Of a stretch of 45,362 nucleotides of DNA, positions 32,701 to 40,977 are shown piece by piece. Numbering within the stretch: the stretch's first letter is position 1; each line of letters starts with the position of its first letter. The position numbers and the translations under genes are program-made. The stretch comes from Alphaproteobacteria bacterium (GTDB taxonomy: Bacteria; Pseudomonadota; Alphaproteobacteria; Rhizobiales; OSC116): positions 1-45,362 of the forward strand of contig NVQL02000023.1 of assembly GCA_002400495.2 (NCBI GenBank), given 5' to 3'. The notes under the pieces are model-generated. The model did not search any database, was not told where the DNA came from, and was given only the letters and a program-made list of their open reading frames with translations.

Positions 32701-34110
32701 CAACTTAATCATAATTTCAGCCTTGAAAATGCCGAGATCACTCTGCATTCAGACTTGGGTGCAAAAGAAATATTGATTGGTTATAAGGGAGAGTTTCTGA
32801 ATAGTAAATTGAGCGGTGAATTTGTTTTGAAACCGACTGACAATCAGCTTTATATGGATGTGATGTTGCGTATATTTGCGCTTGATGTGGTGCCAGTGAT
32901 GGCGCAATTGGGTTTTGATGGTGACTATATAAAAGGCCTGCTAAATGTTGAGGTTGACCTCGCTGGACAGGGTTATAGTGTGCAAGGTTTATTGTCTAAT
33001 TTGGCAGGTTTGATTGATTTTGAACTTAAGAGTTTGAGCAGCAACCATATTGACAGTGATTATTTTAATGCTGAAATTAATAAAGCGGTTGATGAGGCGA
33101 AGATTGATCAGGTGTTTGAAACGACTTTAGTTAAAGCTAATCAGGATGATGGGGTTTTGGCAATTAAAATTGTGCCACAGAAATTGGTGATAAATGTCGC
33201 CAACGGTTTGGCATCAATAAGTGAGATGCTGGCATTTCAGAAGCCCAATGCCAAACAGCAAAGTTCCAATGTCAATATACAGTTAGATTTAATCAAGGGA
33301 TCCAATCAAATAATAGTGCAATTGCCGCTGGCCAATGATGATAAGGTGCCTAAATTGCGCTTGGCATGGTTAGCTGATGGCCAGCAAAATTCAGAACTTA
33401 TCGATTTTGAAGATTTAAAAGAATATTATAAAGTTAAATTGCTGGAAAAAAATGTTAAGCGGTTGGAAGAATTACAGGTTGAAATTAAACGTAAAAATGA
33501 CGCTGAAATTGCGCGCTATCAGCAAGAAAAATTTGAAGCCGCGGTGTTTAAAAATGAAATTAAACAACGGGTCGAAAAGGCCGTTGATACGCGTAAAATG
33601 GCTGAAATGGCGGCTCAAAACCCTCCAGTGCCGCCATATATGCCGTTTGTATTTGTGCAAGGCACGGGCGCTGTGCAAACAGGCAATATACCTGCCAACA
33701 TAGATGAGATCATTGTGCGCAACAGTTTATTCACTACTGACATTCGTAAATTAGTTGAGGCAAGCCTTGCGGCCCAACTTGCTGAAGAAGAAGCTGAGCA
33801 AAAAGCCTTGCTTGAGGCGGAAATAAAACTGCTTGAAGCTGAACAAAAAGCCGATGCTGAAGCGCAAAAGCGAATTGATGAAGTGGCTGAGCTTGAGTTG
33901 ACGCTTGAAACAGGCGAACCAATTAGTGATTTTATCGACAATGTTGGGCTTGATGATGAGCTCGTGGTGTTTAATGATGAATTGGTGGCTGACGTGGTCG
34001 AATTTGATACAGGTAATTTAACTGCTACGGATAGTGATGAGGCATTGTCAGCGTCATTATCTAACAATTCAGATGTGGTGGAAATCACTCCGATACCTGA
34101 TCTTCAGTGA
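29797..34110 (+). CDS. AsmA family protein, 1437 residues
   Basis: A large envelope protein with an N-terminal membrane anchor (about 5-28) and the AsmA opening FAPYFIDWNSFKDEIEAAGRQ, DVELRILPQP. A long repetitive beta-rich body (about 30-1200) matches AsmA/TamB-like bridge proteins that move phospholipid or help outer-membrane assembly. The second AsmA part (about 1060-1180, LNVEVDLAGQGYSVQGLLSNLAG) is recognisable. The C-terminus has a coiled coil (about 1205-1270), a Pro-rich spacer, a second Glu/Ala-rich coil (about 1310-1370) and an acidic tail. TTG 29797 is favoured over ATG 29809 because AGGA lies 6 bases before the TTG. Confidence 0.85.
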   Translation: MQSIMNNFLVAIAGFICTVLLAVIFAPYFIDWNSFKDEIEAAGRQITGQNVQIVGDVELRILPQPVFHTGGLVITNADDKKLLETSDFILELDFPSLLRGKVEVTSMHLNDGKIFVAKADGAQLNLFNFGGNVGQPIGLDDISIRKLLLNNMDVEFANELTNSSKTVSINQAEVTARSLIGPFRVKGTLNVDADDTVYQREFSLSVGKYAAEKPLAVKFQIKGEQKNSRLNFLGNLVGLEQQPLLTGELSFKGQKGENLVGYGQSFGSLLSDDLAIDSLVSINYSGVKLDNLKIVMGAQNGVDINESLKINGDLNYIWGRKASLDGALNIGVANFNYIKRQFLPQQELNVDRAVYQSLQKLSSMAKNWVTDHLVVLTDQDLAEAHQFNGNVGINIEQLNFLQNNVIDRVRLINSLVNIENDRFSVPQFSAHFPGNSKLSYALSKQSVGQSEDRLMTGDYNFNTLHLDKFSNWLLFKNQKINNVSDFWGLNGQLTSQGSVDILIDGVKISSPSVKTRAYIYALDYSYSDGLHDFDINLDRLSFDNDDLKAFQDYIAPYAQNGLMADKGQKLSREYHLLPVDLIEDIGDIKLNFHGNESFYGIRNLGVFDAVLIFNAEATMLERLSLIGEKIYVTATGNIPHQFQPKNIIDAEKNAAIFEFSIVDADMNVTSQLVYDQLFKDNLFLNKILPSRAALNVNGLLTTASEEGDFSLNASGKIGSSDLNIDAEFLLKNGKFTQKAIHYQMSHIDPSKLLSQFGLDDLLLDESNQIEADDDGIVRMIISQNPNDTKVQDVKFLAIAGGQAIEFTAQNVAGETLDLDGELQLNLSSFGLVANRMGLFDGNFNHMQDAVNLDAKLKIKDGKTRLSAQSIHMLNTDFNQFDLTISEPHILDFLGQTDQLNIVDLLSFVAGEGAAVGDGGFDFLNDTAQNIVESAQGIFGAEGGNIASGFDLRMIENIEFKGKILADKLQLNHNFSLENAEITLHSDLGAKEILIGYKGEFLNSKLSGEFVLKPTDNQLYMDVMLRIFALDVVPVMAQLGFDGDYIKGLLNVEVDLAGQGYSVQGLLSNLAGLIDFELKSLSSNHIDSDYFNAEINKAVDEAKIDQVFETTLVKANQDDGVLAIKIVPQKLVINVANGLASISEMLAFQKPNAKQQSSNVNIQLDLIKGSNQIIVQLPLANDDKVPKLRLAWLADGQQNSELIDFEDLKEYYKVKLLEKNVKRLEELQVEIKRKNDAEIARYQQEKFEAAVFKNEIKQRVEKAVDTRKMAEMAAQNPPVPPYMPFVFVQGTGAVQTGNIPANIDEIIVRNSLFTTDIRKLVEASLAAQLAEEEAEQKALLEAEIKLLEAEQKADAEAQKRIDEVAELELTLETGEPISDFIDNVGLDDELVVFNDELVADVVEFDTGNLTATDSDEALSASLSNNSDVVEITPIPDLQ

Positions 34111-34322
34111 TTTATATCTTGATAATATTTAAGAATATAAACCCGTACAGCGGATGATAGATTCTCATCGTGGCGTTTGTTGTCAATATTGATGATGAGT
34201 TGCGCGAGGGGTTGATTTTGGACGGTGGCAATGCTTTTAAGTGCCTGCCAAAATTCATCTTCTAGCGTGATGCTGGTTTGATGGCCAGAAATGTTAAAGC
34301 TGTGTTTTTGCGGTTTGGGCAT
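34104..34322 (-). CDS. ribbon-helix-helix domain protein
   Basis: A 72-residue protein. HSFNISGHQTSITLEDEFWQALKSIA gives the beta strand and first helix of an RHH fold, and SSAVRVYILKYYQDI the end of the second helix. This family regularly sits beside fumC in Hyphomicrobiales. It may bind DNA, but targets are unknown. It overlaps the AsmA stop by 7 bp on the opposite strand and lies after the fumC terminator. Confidence 0.8.
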   Translation of the reverse strand: MPKPQKHSFNISGHQTSITLEDEFWQALKSIATVQNQPLAQLIINIDNKRHDENLSSAVRVYILKYYQDINH

Positions 34323-34334
34323 TTTTTTAATTTT

Positions 34335-34363
34335 AGAAAAAAGGTGGAGATAAACCCCACCTT
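34335..34363 (-). terminator. rho-independent terminator of fumC
   Basis: On the minus strand, AAGGTGG pairs with CCACCTT across a 9-nt loop, followed by a T run. It lies between fumC and the RHH gene. Confidence 0.8.
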
Positions 34364-34373
34364 ATAGGTTGTT

Positions 34374-35765
34374 TTATTTAGGAGCAATCATGTCTTCTGG
34401 GCGTACCACAGCGTCATATTGTTCGGCGGTTACATAGCCGCCACCAACGGCTTCATCTTTTAAGGTTGTGCCATTTTTATGGGCGGTTTTGGCAATTTTT
34501 GTGGCATTGTCATAACCAATGGTTGGGGCTAGGGCTGTTACCAGCATGAGTGAGCGAGACATTAAATCGGCTATTTGTTTTTCGTTGGCAGTGATGCCTT
34601 CGACACAATTATCGGTAAAGCTGATGGAGGCATCGGCGATTAACCTGATTGATTGCAACAAGTTATAAGCCATTACGGGTTTGAAAACATTAAGCTCCAT
34701 ATGGCCTTGCAAACCGCCAATGGTGATGGTGGTGTGGTTGCCCATCACTTGGGCGCAAACCATGGTCATGGCTTCGCACTGGGTGGGGTTTACTTTGCCC
34801 GGCATAATGGATGAGCCTGGTTCATTTTCAGGCAGTGACAATTCGCCAAGGCCAGAACGCGGGCCAGAACCTAGTAATCTTATGTCATTGGCGATTTTGG
34901 TTAAGCTGACTGCGATGGTGTTTAATACGCCCGACATTTCAACAAAAGCATCATGGGCGGCCAAAGCTTCAAATTTATTTTCGGCGGTGACAAAAGGTAG
35001 GCCAGTTACTTCGGCTACGGTTTTGGCAAATTCTTCGGCGAAACCAGGCTTGGTGTTAAGGCCAGTGCCAACCGCTGTGCCGCCTTGGGCTAATGGATAC
35101 ATGCGCGGCATCGCGGCTTTAACACGCTCGATGGCAAATTCCATTTGCTTGGCATAGCCTGAGAATTCTTGGCCCAAAGTGAGCGGTGTGGCATCTTGCA
35201 AATGGGTGCGGCCAATTTTAATGATTTTTGTCCATTGTTTGGCTTTTTTGTCTAAGGCTTTATGGATATATTCTAATGCTGGCAAGAGGCTGTGGTGAAT
35301 TTCCTCAACCGCGCCAATGTGCATGGCGGTGGGGAATGTGTCGTTAGAGCTTTGGCTTCGGTTGCAATGGTCGTTGGGGTGAACGGGGGTTTTAGAGCCT
35401 AAAACGCCACCCATAATTTCGATTGCGCGGTTAGAGATAACCTCGTTTGAATTCATATTGCTTTGGGTGCCAGAACCTGTTTGCCACACAACAAGTGGGA
35501 AATGATCATTTAATTTGCCGTCAATCACTTCTTCGGCGGCTTTGATGATGGCGGCGCCAATGTCAGCCTCTAAATTATCGAATGCCATGTTGGAGATGGC
35601 GGCAGATTTTTTAATGATGCCCAAAGCGCGAATGAGTGGTACGGGCATGGTTTCGCCACCAATTTTAAAATTGATCAATGAACGGGCGGTTTGTGCGCCA
35701 TAATATTTATCATTTGGCACTTCTAAAGGGCCGAAGCTATCGGTTTCTGTCCGCGTATTGGTCAT
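34374..35765 (-). CDS. fumC: class II fumarate hydratase
   Basis: A 463-residue homotetrameric enzyme of the TCA cycle that interconverts fumarate and malate without an iron-sulfur cluster. The superfamily signature [11 protein letters not shown] is at 317-327, the catalytic His region [10 protein letters not shown] at 185-194, and [12 protein letters not shown] at 98-109. Length equals the family norm. It lies 61 bp downstream of sspB on the same strand, a conserved alphaproteobacterial arrangement, and ends at its own terminator. Confidence 0.97.
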   Translation of the reverse strand: MTNTRTETDSFGPLEVPNDKYYGAQTARSLINFKIGGETMPVPLIRALGIIKKSAAISNMAFDNLEADIGAAIIKAAEEVIDGKLNDHFPLVVWQTGSGTQSNMNSNEVISNRAIEIMGGVLGSKTPVHPNDHCNRSQSSNDTFPTAMHIGAVEEIHHSLLPALEYIHKALDKKAKQWTKIIKIGRTHLQDATPLTLGQEFSGYAKQMEFAIERVKAAMPRMYPLAQGGTAVGTGLNTKPGFAEEFAKTVAEVTGLPFVTAENKFEALAAHDAFVEMSGVLNTIAVSLTKIANDIRLLGSGPRSGLGELSLPENEPGSSIMPGKVNPTQCEAMTMVCAQVMGNHTTITIGGLQGHMELNVFKPVMAYNLLQSIRLIADASISFTDNCVEGITANEKQIADLMSRSLMLVTALAPTIGYDNATKIAKTAHKNGTTLKDEAVGGGYVTAEQYDAVVRPEDMIAPK

Positions 35766-35826
35766 TTTTGTCTTTCGCGTTGGGTTGATTTGTATTGGCT
35801 ATAAATGTGAGGCGATCGGTTGGATG

Positions 35827-36360
35827 CTAGTCGGTTTTTTTTCTAAACGCATCAAGACTAACAACTTGGCCGCTTTTATCGGTTTTGTCATCAGCATTGG
35901 CGGTTTCGCCATCGTCGGTTTTTGCCTCATCGGTTTTAGCTTCTGTATCTTCATCTTCTTCTGCGGCTTGGGTTTCAAGTTCTTCAATGGCTTCCAAAAT
36001 TTCTTCGGGTATTTCGAATTGAATGCCGAATTGTACATGTGGGTCAAAAAAGCCGATGATGGACATAAGCGGAATTTCTAATTTTTCGGGCACATTGTTA
36101 AAGCTTAGCTCGATACGCAACATACCGTCTTTAACCTCTAAACCCCAAAATTGATGTTGGATGACTATGGTCATTTCATCGGGATATTGTTCATAAATAG
36201 ATTCTGAGATCACCACACCAGGGAAATTGGTATCAAATGACACATAGAAATGATGGTCGCCAGGCAGGCCATGCTCTACCACATGCTCTAAAGCACGTTT
36301 TACCACGCTGCGCATGGCATCTTGGGTTAATTGGTCGTAATTCATTAAATCAATAGTCAT
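35827..36360 (-). CDS. sspB: SspB, ClpXP adaptor for ssrA-tagged proteins (alphaproteobacterial type)
   Basis: A 177-residue protein. The folded tag-binding domain (about 5-125) starts YDQLTQDAMRSVVKRALEHV and contains HFYVSFDTNFPGVVIS, the pattern of the alphaproteobacterial SspB (DUF1321-like) family. A long acidic linker rich in Asp, Glu and Thr (about 130-165) leads to the C-terminal ClpX-binding motif VVSLDAFRKK. It tethers ssrA-tagged proteins to ClpXP. The tag-encoding ssrA gene lies about 5 kb away in this window. It is upstream of fumC. Confidence 0.93.
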   Translation of the reverse strand: MTIDLMNYDQLTQDAMRSVVKRALEHVVEHGLPGDHHFYVSFDTNFPGVVISESIYEQYPDEMTIVIQHQFWGLEVKDGMLRIELSFNNVPEKLEIPLMSIIGFFDPHVQFGIQFEIPEEILEAIEELETQAAEEDEDTEAKTDEAKTDDGETANADDKTDKSGQVVSLDAFRKKTD

Positions 36361-36541
36361 AATATGCTCTGCATTATAATTTCATCCCCTGTAATTAAAC
36401 ACAACTTGGGGGTGTAGGTAAATAGCTCATTGGGTTTTTGTTGTTTAACATAATGTTTGGTGTTTGTGTGCCGCGCTTCGGTGGATAACATATTGGACTA
36501 TATGTATATTGACTATGCCAATTGCAAGATAATCGTCTTGC

Positions 36542-37072
36542 TCATGGTGTTTTGAGCAGTGGGTAATGCATAATGTTATGAAATATCGCGGGTAGGGATG
36601 TTGGATTGCGATAGCCGTGCGGTTGGTCGGCGGGAAATCTAAGGGCATCGCCGGTTTGTAAATATACCCATTTTCCTGCGGCTAGAATCTCAACTTCGCC
36701 AGTTAGCACCACAATATCTTCGGTCACGCCATTGTCATGTGCGGCGGATAATTGGCTTTGATGTGGCTCTAGATAATGGGCAAACATTTCGGTTTTCAAT
36801 ATAGGGTCAAAGGCGAATAGGGTTTTGAATCTGATGCCATTTTTAAAATGCATGAATTCATTGGGTGAAGGGGCTTGGATAAACGCGGTGAGCGGCAGGT
36901 GAAAGCCTGTGGCAATTTTCCATAAAGTGGCAATGGTTGGGCTGGATTCGCCACGTTCGATTTGCCCCAGCATGGCTTTGCTGACGCCTGTTTCTGCCGC
37001 TGTTTTGGTTAAGCTCCAACTTAAATTCGTGCGGTGAGCTTTTAGGTTTTTAGCAATTTCTGGTTGGGTCAT
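36542..37072 (-). CDS. XRE family regulator with C-terminal cupin domain
   Basis: A 176-residue regulator. The XRE helix-turn-helix occupies about 8-62 (SLTKTAAETGVSKAMLGQIERGESSPT), and a cupin barrel follows (about 100-170; DIVVLTGEVEIL, GDALRFPADQPHGY). This resembles E. coli YdcN/SutR, which is encoded next to the BenE-like YdcO, matching the divergent operon here. ATG 37072 is preferred to the TTG four codons upstream. Twin CGTTATAACG operators lie between it and the AlaX gene. It probably senses a small ligand through the cupin. Confidence 0.88.
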   Translation of the reverse strand: MTQPEIAKNLKAHRTNLSWSLTKTAAETGVSKAMLGQIERGESSPTIATLWKIATGFHLPLTAFIQAPSPNEFMHFKNGIRFKTLFAFDPILKTEMFAHYLEPHQSQLSAAHDNGVTEDIVVLTGEVEILAAGKWVYLQTGDALRFPADQPHGYRNPTSLPAIFHNIMHYPLLKTP

Positions 37073-37093
37073 TATATTTTTCAAAAAATGCTT

Positions 37094-37109
37094 GTGCGTT
37101 ATAACGTAC
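37094..37109. promoter_or_regulatory. operator 1 of the XRE-cupin regulator
   Basis: Near-perfect palindrome GTGCGTTATAACGTAC centred on CGTTATAACG, 22 bp upstream of the regulator start. Confidence 0.65.
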
Positions 37110-37127
37110 GATGTTAAAGTTGCGCCT

Positions 37128-37143
37128 GTGCGTTATAACATAC
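37128..37143. promoter_or_regulatory. operator 2 of the XRE-cupin regulator
   Basis: GTGCGTTATAACATAC, 15 of 16 bases the same as operator 1 in direct orientation, with centres 34 bp apart. It lies about 40 bp before the AlaX gene. Confidence 0.65.
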
Positions 37144-37183
37144 ACGCAACGACGGCCTGTTTCAACTTGTTTTAGGATATATT

Positions 37184-37900
37184 ATGACCAAATCGCTCTA
37201 TAATGATAATGCTTATCTAAAGTCGTGCGCAGCTAAAATTATCAGTGTCGATGATGTGACGGTGCAATTAGATCAAACGGTATTCTACCCTTTAGGTGGC
37301 GGGCAATTGGGCGACACAGGTATTTTATCGGTCAATGGTGAGGATTATAATATCATCGATACGATATGGGGCGAGGGCACTAAAATCTCGCATATATTGG
37401 ATCGGCCGCTTGCTGCTGATGCCATTTCGGCTGATGTGACGCTGAGCTTGGATTGGCAAAGGCGGTTTCGTTTGATGCAGATTCATACTTGTTTGCATCT
37501 TATATGTTCGATGTTTGATTATCCGATTGTGGGTGCGCGGGTTGGGCCAGATAAAGGCCATTTGGATTATCTGACTGAGGGGGCGGCGATTGATAAGATT
37601 GCATCGAATGAAATATTGCAAGATCTCATTGCGCAGAATTTTACCATTGAAACTGAAAAAGTGGCTGAAGATGAATTTGATGAATTTATGCAAGGGCGGC
37701 ATTTAATTGGTGGTATGCCGCCAGTTAAAAATGGTGTGGTGCGGTTTGTGCGCATTGGCGATGTAGCGGCACCGCTAGATTACCAGCCTTGCGGTGGTAC
37801 GCATGTTTTGAATACATCGGAGATTATGCCGTTACAGGTGCAATCTATTAAGAGCAAAGGCAAGGGCATCAGACGCCTTGCGGTGCAATTTAGTGGGTGA
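37184..37900 (+). CDS. AlaX-type alanyl-tRNA editing protein
   Basis: A 238-residue stand-alone editing hydrolase homologous to the AlaRS editing domain; it removes Ser or Gly from mischarged tRNA-Ala. The zinc motif is HTCLH (H101, H105) plus C203 and H207 in QPCGGTHV. The opening FYPLGGGQLGDTG (about 34-46) is the N-terminal subdomain. It is followed 6 bp later by the BenE-type gene in the same operon, under the XRE-cupin regulator. Coupling to a membrane transporter may mean that the domain acts on a free amino-acid-like compound rather than tRNA; that is speculation. Confidence 0.9.
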   Translation: MTKSLYNDNAYLKSCAAKIISVDDVTVQLDQTVFYPLGGGQLGDTGILSVNGEDYNIIDTIWGEGTKISHILDRPLAADAISADVTLSLDWQRRFRLMQIHTCLHLICSMFDYPIVGARVGPDKGHLDYLTEGAAIDKIASNEILQDLIAQNFTIETEKVAEDEFDEFMQGRHLIGGMPPVKNGVVRFVRIGDVAAPLDYQPCGGTHVLNTSEIMPLQVQSIKSKGKGIRRLAVQFSG

Positions 37901-37906
37901 TGGTAA

Positions 37907-39076
37907 ATGTTTGGGTTTAAATTATCACATTTGACGGCTGGGTTTATTTCGGTTTTGGTGGGTTATTCGGCGGGTGGGGCGATTGTGTTTCAGGCGGCGG
38001 AAGCTGCTGGTGCGAGCCAAGCTGAGATTAACTCGTGGATGTTGGCGCTCGGCCTTGGTATGGGCATAACGGGCTTGATATTATCGCTATATTATAAAAT
38101 ACCGATTTTGACTGCATGGTCCACCCCAGGTGCTGCTTTGTTGGCGGTTAGCTTGGTGGGAGTGCCGATGAACCAAGCCGTTGGGGCATTTTTGCTTTGT
38201 GGTTTGTTATTGACCATAACTGGCTTAACGGGTTGGTTTGAAAAGATTGCTAAATTTGTGCCGCTGCCGTTGGCCAGTGCCATGTTGGCGGGGGTGTTGT
38301 TTCAATTTGGGGTGGGGATATTTCAATCGTTAGAGCAAGAGGTGGCTTTGGTTACCAGCATGGGCATTGCTTATTTGCTGGGTAAAATATTTTTAGGCCG
38401 TTATGCGGTGCCAATGGTTTTGCTGGTTGGGATTATAATGAGTGGTGTATTGGGGCTTTATCGGCCGCAAGAGATTGAGCTGGCGATTGCTGTGCCTGTG
38501 TTCATCATGCCTGAGTTTAACTTTTCTATATTGTTGAGCGTGGGTGTGCCGTTATATATCGTGACCATGACCTCGCAAAATATGCCCGGTGTTGCGACGT
38601 TGCGGGCAGGTGGTTATGAACCGCCTATCTCGGCCAGCGTGACGGTGACGGGCATTATGACTTTATTATTTGCGCCATTTGGCGGCTATACATTTAACCT
38701 TGCGGCAATTACCGCGGCGATATGTTTGGGTGATGATGCTGATGAAAATAAGCAAACGCGCTATAAAGCGGCGGTGGTGGCGGGGGTGTTTTATATGGTT
38801 GTTGGTTTGATGGGCGCGACGGTGGTTAGTTTGTTTTTTATTGCGCCTAAAGCCTTGATATTGGCCATTGCAGGGATGGCTTTATTGGGCACAATCGGCA
38901 ATGCTTTGGTTGGGGCTTTGGCAGATGTGAAACAGCGTGAAGCGGCGCTGATTACCTTTTTGGTGACGGTATCTGGGCTTAGCTTTTTTGGCATCGGTGC
39001 GGCTTTTTGGGGCTTGTTGATTGGTGTTTTGGCAAATTTATTAATGAAGTGGCTACCAGCTAAAAATCAACGGTAA
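37907..39076 (+). CDS. BenE family membrane transporter
   Basis: A 389-residue inner-membrane protein with about twelve spans. It has the BenE marks GFISVLVGYSAGGAIVFQAA, TAWSTPGAALL, VTMTSQNMPGVATLRAGGY and FGGYTFNLAAITAAIC. The family includes benzoate/proton symporters, but most members, such as E. coli YdcO, have no proven substrate. No aromatic degradation genes are nearby. It sits directly behind the AlaX gene, opposite an XRE-cupin regulator of the YdcN type. Its 3' end overlaps the convergent VOC gene by 24 bp. Confidence 0.88.
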   Translation: MFGFKLSHLTAGFISVLVGYSAGGAIVFQAAEAAGASQAEINSWMLALGLGMGITGLILSLYYKIPILTAWSTPGAALLAVSLVGVPMNQAVGAFLLCGLLLTITGLTGWFEKIAKFVPLPLASAMLAGVLFQFGVGIFQSLEQEVALVTSMGIAYLLGKIFLGRYAVPMVLLVGIIMSGVLGLYRPQEIELAIAVPVFIMPEFNFSILLSVGVPLYIVTMTSQNMPGVATLRAGGYEPPISASVTVTGIMTLLFAPFGGYTFNLAAITAAICLGDDADENKQTRYKAAVVAGVFYMVVGLMGATVVSLFFIAPKALILAIAGMALLGTIGNALVGALADVKQREAALITFLVTVSGLSFFGIGAAFWGLLIGVLANLLMKWLPAKNQR

Positions 39077-39718
39077 ATCGGGTTGAAAATCATGAGTTTT
39101 ACCCTGCATTCCCTTATCAAATTCTAAATGAAAAACATGGGTGTCATTGGCGATATATTCGAGCAGATTATGTTCGGAAATATAGGTTTTTATGGCTGAA
39201 TCCAAATGATGGTTGGGGGTGAGGTATTTGATATTGGTTACATTTTTAAAGCCTATTTTATGTTTAAACTCTTTGTGTTTTTTGTGACTGGCGTTGGAAA
39301 TAAAATCTAGAAAAAAATACATTGGCTCGCTGATTGGAGCTTCTAAAATATCTATTTTTAACGGTGATGGTAAATATTTAGGCTTATAGGCCCAGTTGTC
39401 GAATTTATTAATATCAAATTTTTTATTGTTCTTTTTGGGGTCATCGGCATAAAAGCACACTGCAAATGGTGAGATTTTGGAGGTTTTGGGCAAGAAGCGC
39501 TGGTAAATTTTTGTAGGCTTGGTGAGGGCGGATTGGGCGGCCTTAAGGTCATCTATATAAAGTAATTCTAGGTAAATATTGTCAAAATAAAAGCGTCGGT
39601 TAGATGTGCCTTGACCAAAATGTGAATTGGGCTCTCCTTCAATTAAACCAAAATCGGTTAAGATTTTAACTTTTTTTTCGGGTGCATCAACGCAGATAAG
39701 CAAATGATCGATTTTCAA
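39053..39718 (-). CDS. VOC/glyoxalase-like domain protein, paralogue 1
   Basis: A 221-residue protein starting MKIDHLLICV from TTG 39718, with AGGTGAG upstream. The first half matches glyoxalase-like halves (HLLICVD, FGLIEGEPNSHFGQGTSNRRFYF, YLELLYIDD). The second half has KIGFKNVTNIKYLTP and the ending THDFQPDLPLIFSW. The paralogue downstream shares length, start and ending, so they arose by duplication. VOC enzymes use a metal with His/Glu ligands; H5 and the Glu in LELLYI are candidates. Substrate unknown. Confidence 0.72.
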   Translation of the reverse strand: MKIDHLLICVDAPEKKVKILTDFGLIEGEPNSHFGQGTSNRRFYFDNIYLELLYIDDLKAAQSALTKPTKIYQRFLPKTSKISPFAVCFYADDPKKNNKKFDINKFDNWAYKPKYLPSPLKIDILEAPISEPMYFFLDFISNASHKKHKEFKHKIGFKNVTNIKYLTPNHHLDSAIKTYISEHNLLEYIANDTHVFHLEFDKGMQGKTHDFQPDLPLIFSW

Positions 39719-39825
39719 TACTCAACTCACCTTAAATATTTATGCGATATTTGGCATATCGGAAGTAGATTTAATTGTTTATATTGTGTGAAGTATATAT
39801 TGTCAACGCCATGTAAGGCGCATAT

Positions 39826-40476
39826 TTACCACTTGAAAATGATAGGTAATTGCGGCCTAAAATCATGAGTTTTATTTTGTTTTGCGTCATCAAAGGTTAA
39901 TTCTATTGTGTGAGTGGCATTGTGCTTAAATTTTACTAGTTCTGACTTATTCAAATCTTGTTTTAGTTTTGAATCTAAATCAGCATAGGGACTTAATATG
40001 CGTAATAAAGTGATGTCTTTAAAACCAATTTGATGACGTTGGGGGATGCGTTTTTTAAAACTTTCATCTGAAACAAAGCCCATATAACAAAGCATTGGAT
40101 CACTAAGCTTGTGGCCATATATATCCATTTTAAATGGGTGTGGTAAAAATTTAGGCCGATAGATCCAACTTTTGTAATTTGAAAAATCTAGACTATTGCC
40201 ACCGGGCCGAAAGCAAATTGCAAAAGGTGAGGTTTGGTTGTCATTGGCCGTGATGCGCTCAAAATATTGAGCTGGTCTGGTGGTCGGTGATTTTATATCG
40301 CTAAGATTTGAGATGTATAAAAATTCAAAATAAGAATTTTCAAAGAAAAACCTTCTTACGGCAGTGCCCTGCTGAGGGTGAGAATTTGACTCGCCTTCAG
40401 TTAGGCCAAAATCTACTAAAATTTTGACATGTTCATCGGGTGTTTCCGAGCCCATAAAAATATGATCAATTTTCAA
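39826..40476 (-). CDS. VOC/glyoxalase-like domain protein, paralogue 2
   Basis: A 216-residue protein starting MKIDHIFMGSETPDEHVKIL from TTG 40476 with GGGGAA upstream. FGLTEGESNSHPQQGTAVRRFFF, FEFLYI, HQIGFKDI and the ending THDFRPQLPIIFKW match paralogue 1 throughout. It is the upstream gene of the pair, separated by about 107 bp. Both lack any linked enzyme genes. Similar proteins in environmental bacteria are annotated only as VOC family. Confidence 0.72.
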   Translation of the reverse strand: MKIDHIFMGSETPDEHVKILVDFGLTEGESNSHPQQGTAVRRFFFENSYFEFLYISNLSDIKSPTTRPAQYFERITANDNQTSPFAICFRPGGNSLDFSNYKSWIYRPKFLPHPFKMDIYGHKLSDPMLCYMGFVSDESFKKRIPQRHQIGFKDITLLRILSPYADLDSKLKQDLNKSELVKFKHNATHTIELTFDDAKQNKTHDFRPQLPIIFKW

Positions 40477-40730
40477 GTGATTTTTCCATTAGTTCCCCTA
40501 AATTGTATGAATACACTAAACTTTAGTAGAGGGAAAGATAAACTGAAGAATTATGAGAATATATTTATGTATTGGTGATGGTTAATAAAGTAAACGGTGA
40601 ATTATCACTAAAACAATGGCTTATTTGGAAAGCTTAATGAGCGCATGTAGTGTCAAATATGACTAATAAGCGCAACGAATGATGAATTTTAGTATGGCAT
40701 CAAAACTCAGTATATCGGCATATTTATGGT
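40477..40730. other. gene-free stretch before repeat copy H
   Basis: AT-rich sequence upstream of the VOC pair. It probably holds their promoter, but no clear element is seen. No reading frame of note. Confidence 0.4.
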
Positions 40731-40734
40731 AACT

Positions 40735-40920
40735 GGAGTTAATGAAGTAAGATTGGGTGGTAAGTTGACCAAGCGACCAGTGGCTGAGTGGCTTAGCAAG
40801 CTTGCGGAGACAAGCGCCCGCAGGGGCCTGATATAACTAATGAGCGCAGCGAATGTTCTGTTACATTATTTTGGCTGCTTCGCGACGCCGTTATGCGTTC
40901 GCATAACATCTGTCAACATC
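40735..40920 (-). repeat. intergenic mosaic repeat, copy H (minus orientation)
   Basis: On the minus strand it reads CTTGCTAAGCCACTCAGCCA, CTGGTCGC, CTTACCACCCAATC and ACTCCAGTTACCATAAATAT-like sequence, collinear with copies D and E. A GTTATGCGTTCGCATAAC hairpin (about 40891-40908) marks its outer end. It ends about 35 bp before the tmRNA 3' end. Confidence 0.7.
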
Positions 40921-40944
40921 ACGATCCTACATTTTTTATTTCAT

Positions 40945-40977
40945 AAAAAAGGTAGGGCGTTCTGTTGCCAGGTGCCC
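40945..40977 (-). terminator. terminator / 3' hairpin of the tmRNA gene
   Basis: On the minus strand, GGGC...GCCC encloses CTG-GCAA-CAG, followed by TACC and six T. The hairpin is probably also part of the coding RNA's 3' structure. Confidence 0.6.

Noticed and set aside
40780..40800. The reverse complement of the repeat core (GGCTGAGTGGCTTAGC) resembles a tRNA-Ser D arm, so the repeat might be tRNA-derived.
   Set aside because: No matching anticodon arm, T arm or acceptor stem is found around any copy; the likeness is limited to one short stretch.
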